DNA of 5,681 bases from Candidatus Methanoperedentaceae archaeon (lineage in GTDB: Archaea; Halobacteriota; Methanosarcinia; Methanosarcinales; Methanoperedenaceae), in NCBI GenBank assembly GCA_013331375.1, contig DUGO01000019.1, positions 1 through 5,681 of the forward strand, read 5' to 3'. The position numbers and the translations under genes were made by a program. Under the pieces are notes generated by a model. The model was not told the DNA's origin and searched no databases. It saw nothing but the letters and a program-made list of their open reading frames with translations. Below, in pieces: positions 5,403 to 5,681 of the stretch; the first letter of the stretch is position 1, and each line of letters opens with the position of its first letter.

Positions 5403-5681
5403 ATGCACATGCCATACGCGATGCAGGACAGGGCTGAGTTCGTTTTGCGCGTTGGAGTCCCGGAAAATGGCAGGGTGCTTGACCTGGGCTCGGACGGCAG
5501 GCTCGCCGGATATCTGGGACAGAATGCAGTGGCTGGTTTTTTCACCAGAACCCTTGCAAATACCGCACGAACGCAGGATACTGCTATAGATGCTGTTTGC
5601 ATCCGCCTGCTTCACTTGCCATTCCGGTCAGCATCATTCGGCGGCATATTCTCATACCATGCGCTTGACCTCCTGCATCCA
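5403..5681 (+). CDS. Class I SAM-dependent methyltransferase-like protein, N-terminal part
   Basis: The window contains 93 codons, open to the right edge. Residues 18-38 resemble motif I of Rossmann-fold methyltransferases (GRVLDLGSDGRLAGYL), although the usual GxGxG glycine cluster is reduced to GSDG. Residues 69-93 resemble the later conserved segment (LLHLPFRSASFGGIFSYHAL), like the LPF...FD.I.s...l pattern of type 11 methyltransferases. The acidic residue expected at the end of strand 2 is not obvious, and the spacing between the motifs is short. The acceptor substrate cannot be read from this part. Three in-frame starts are available (5403, 5409, 5421). ATG 5403 is chosen because a TATA-like stretch lies about 25-30 bases upstream and no ribosome binding site is seen, suggesting a leaderless message. 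The gene is divergent from the tRNA-Gln gene, with 42 bases between them. Confidence 0.72.
   Translation, partial: MHMPYAMQDRAEFVLRVGVPENGRVLDLGSDGRLAGYLGQNAVAGFFTRTLANTARTQDTAIDAVCIRLLHLPFRSASFGGIFSYHALDLLHP

Overview
The window reads as a piece of an archaeal chromosome, most likely a euryarchaeon near the Methanosarcinales / ANME-2 methanotrophs. The lineage is inferred and was not tested by any search. The archaeal signs are a tRNA-Gln with an A1-U72 pair and no encoded CCA, TATA-like boxes about 25-30 bases ahead of starts, a membrane-anchored winged-helix protein of a type common in archaea, a Thr/Pro-rich secreted protein full of N-glycosylation sequons, and a short-form ThiC.

Left half, minus strand (1-2922): three genes point leftwards and are closely spaced. 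In transcription order they are a secreted low-complexity surface protein (2922-1885), 19 bases, a membrane protein with an extracytoplasmic domain and a cytoplasmic winged helix (1865-894), 51 bases, and the 5' part of dihydroorotase pyrC (842 to beyond the window edge). The first two have no clear assigned function and form the most interesting pair here: a secreted protein next to a possible one-component transmembrane regulator.

Middle (2933-3883): an AT-rich divergent promoter region of about 285 bases separates that cluster from a plus-strand gene for a winged-helix protein fused to a nucleotidyltransferase fold. Its signature reads SDIC where SDID is expected, so it may be a regulator rather than an enzyme. 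Inverted repeats built on TATCAT lie exactly over its start, as expected for an autoregulatory operator.

Right half (3904-5681): thiC (minus, probably leaderless) converges on the nucleotidyltransferase gene with only 20 bases between them. Upstream of thiC lies a tRNA-Gln(CUG) gene on the minus strand. A plus-strand class I methyltransferase gene starts 42 bases from the tRNA and runs off the right edge.

The housekeeping genes (pyrC, thiC, tRNA-Gln) are ordinary. No CRISPR array, insertion sequence or prophage gene was seen.
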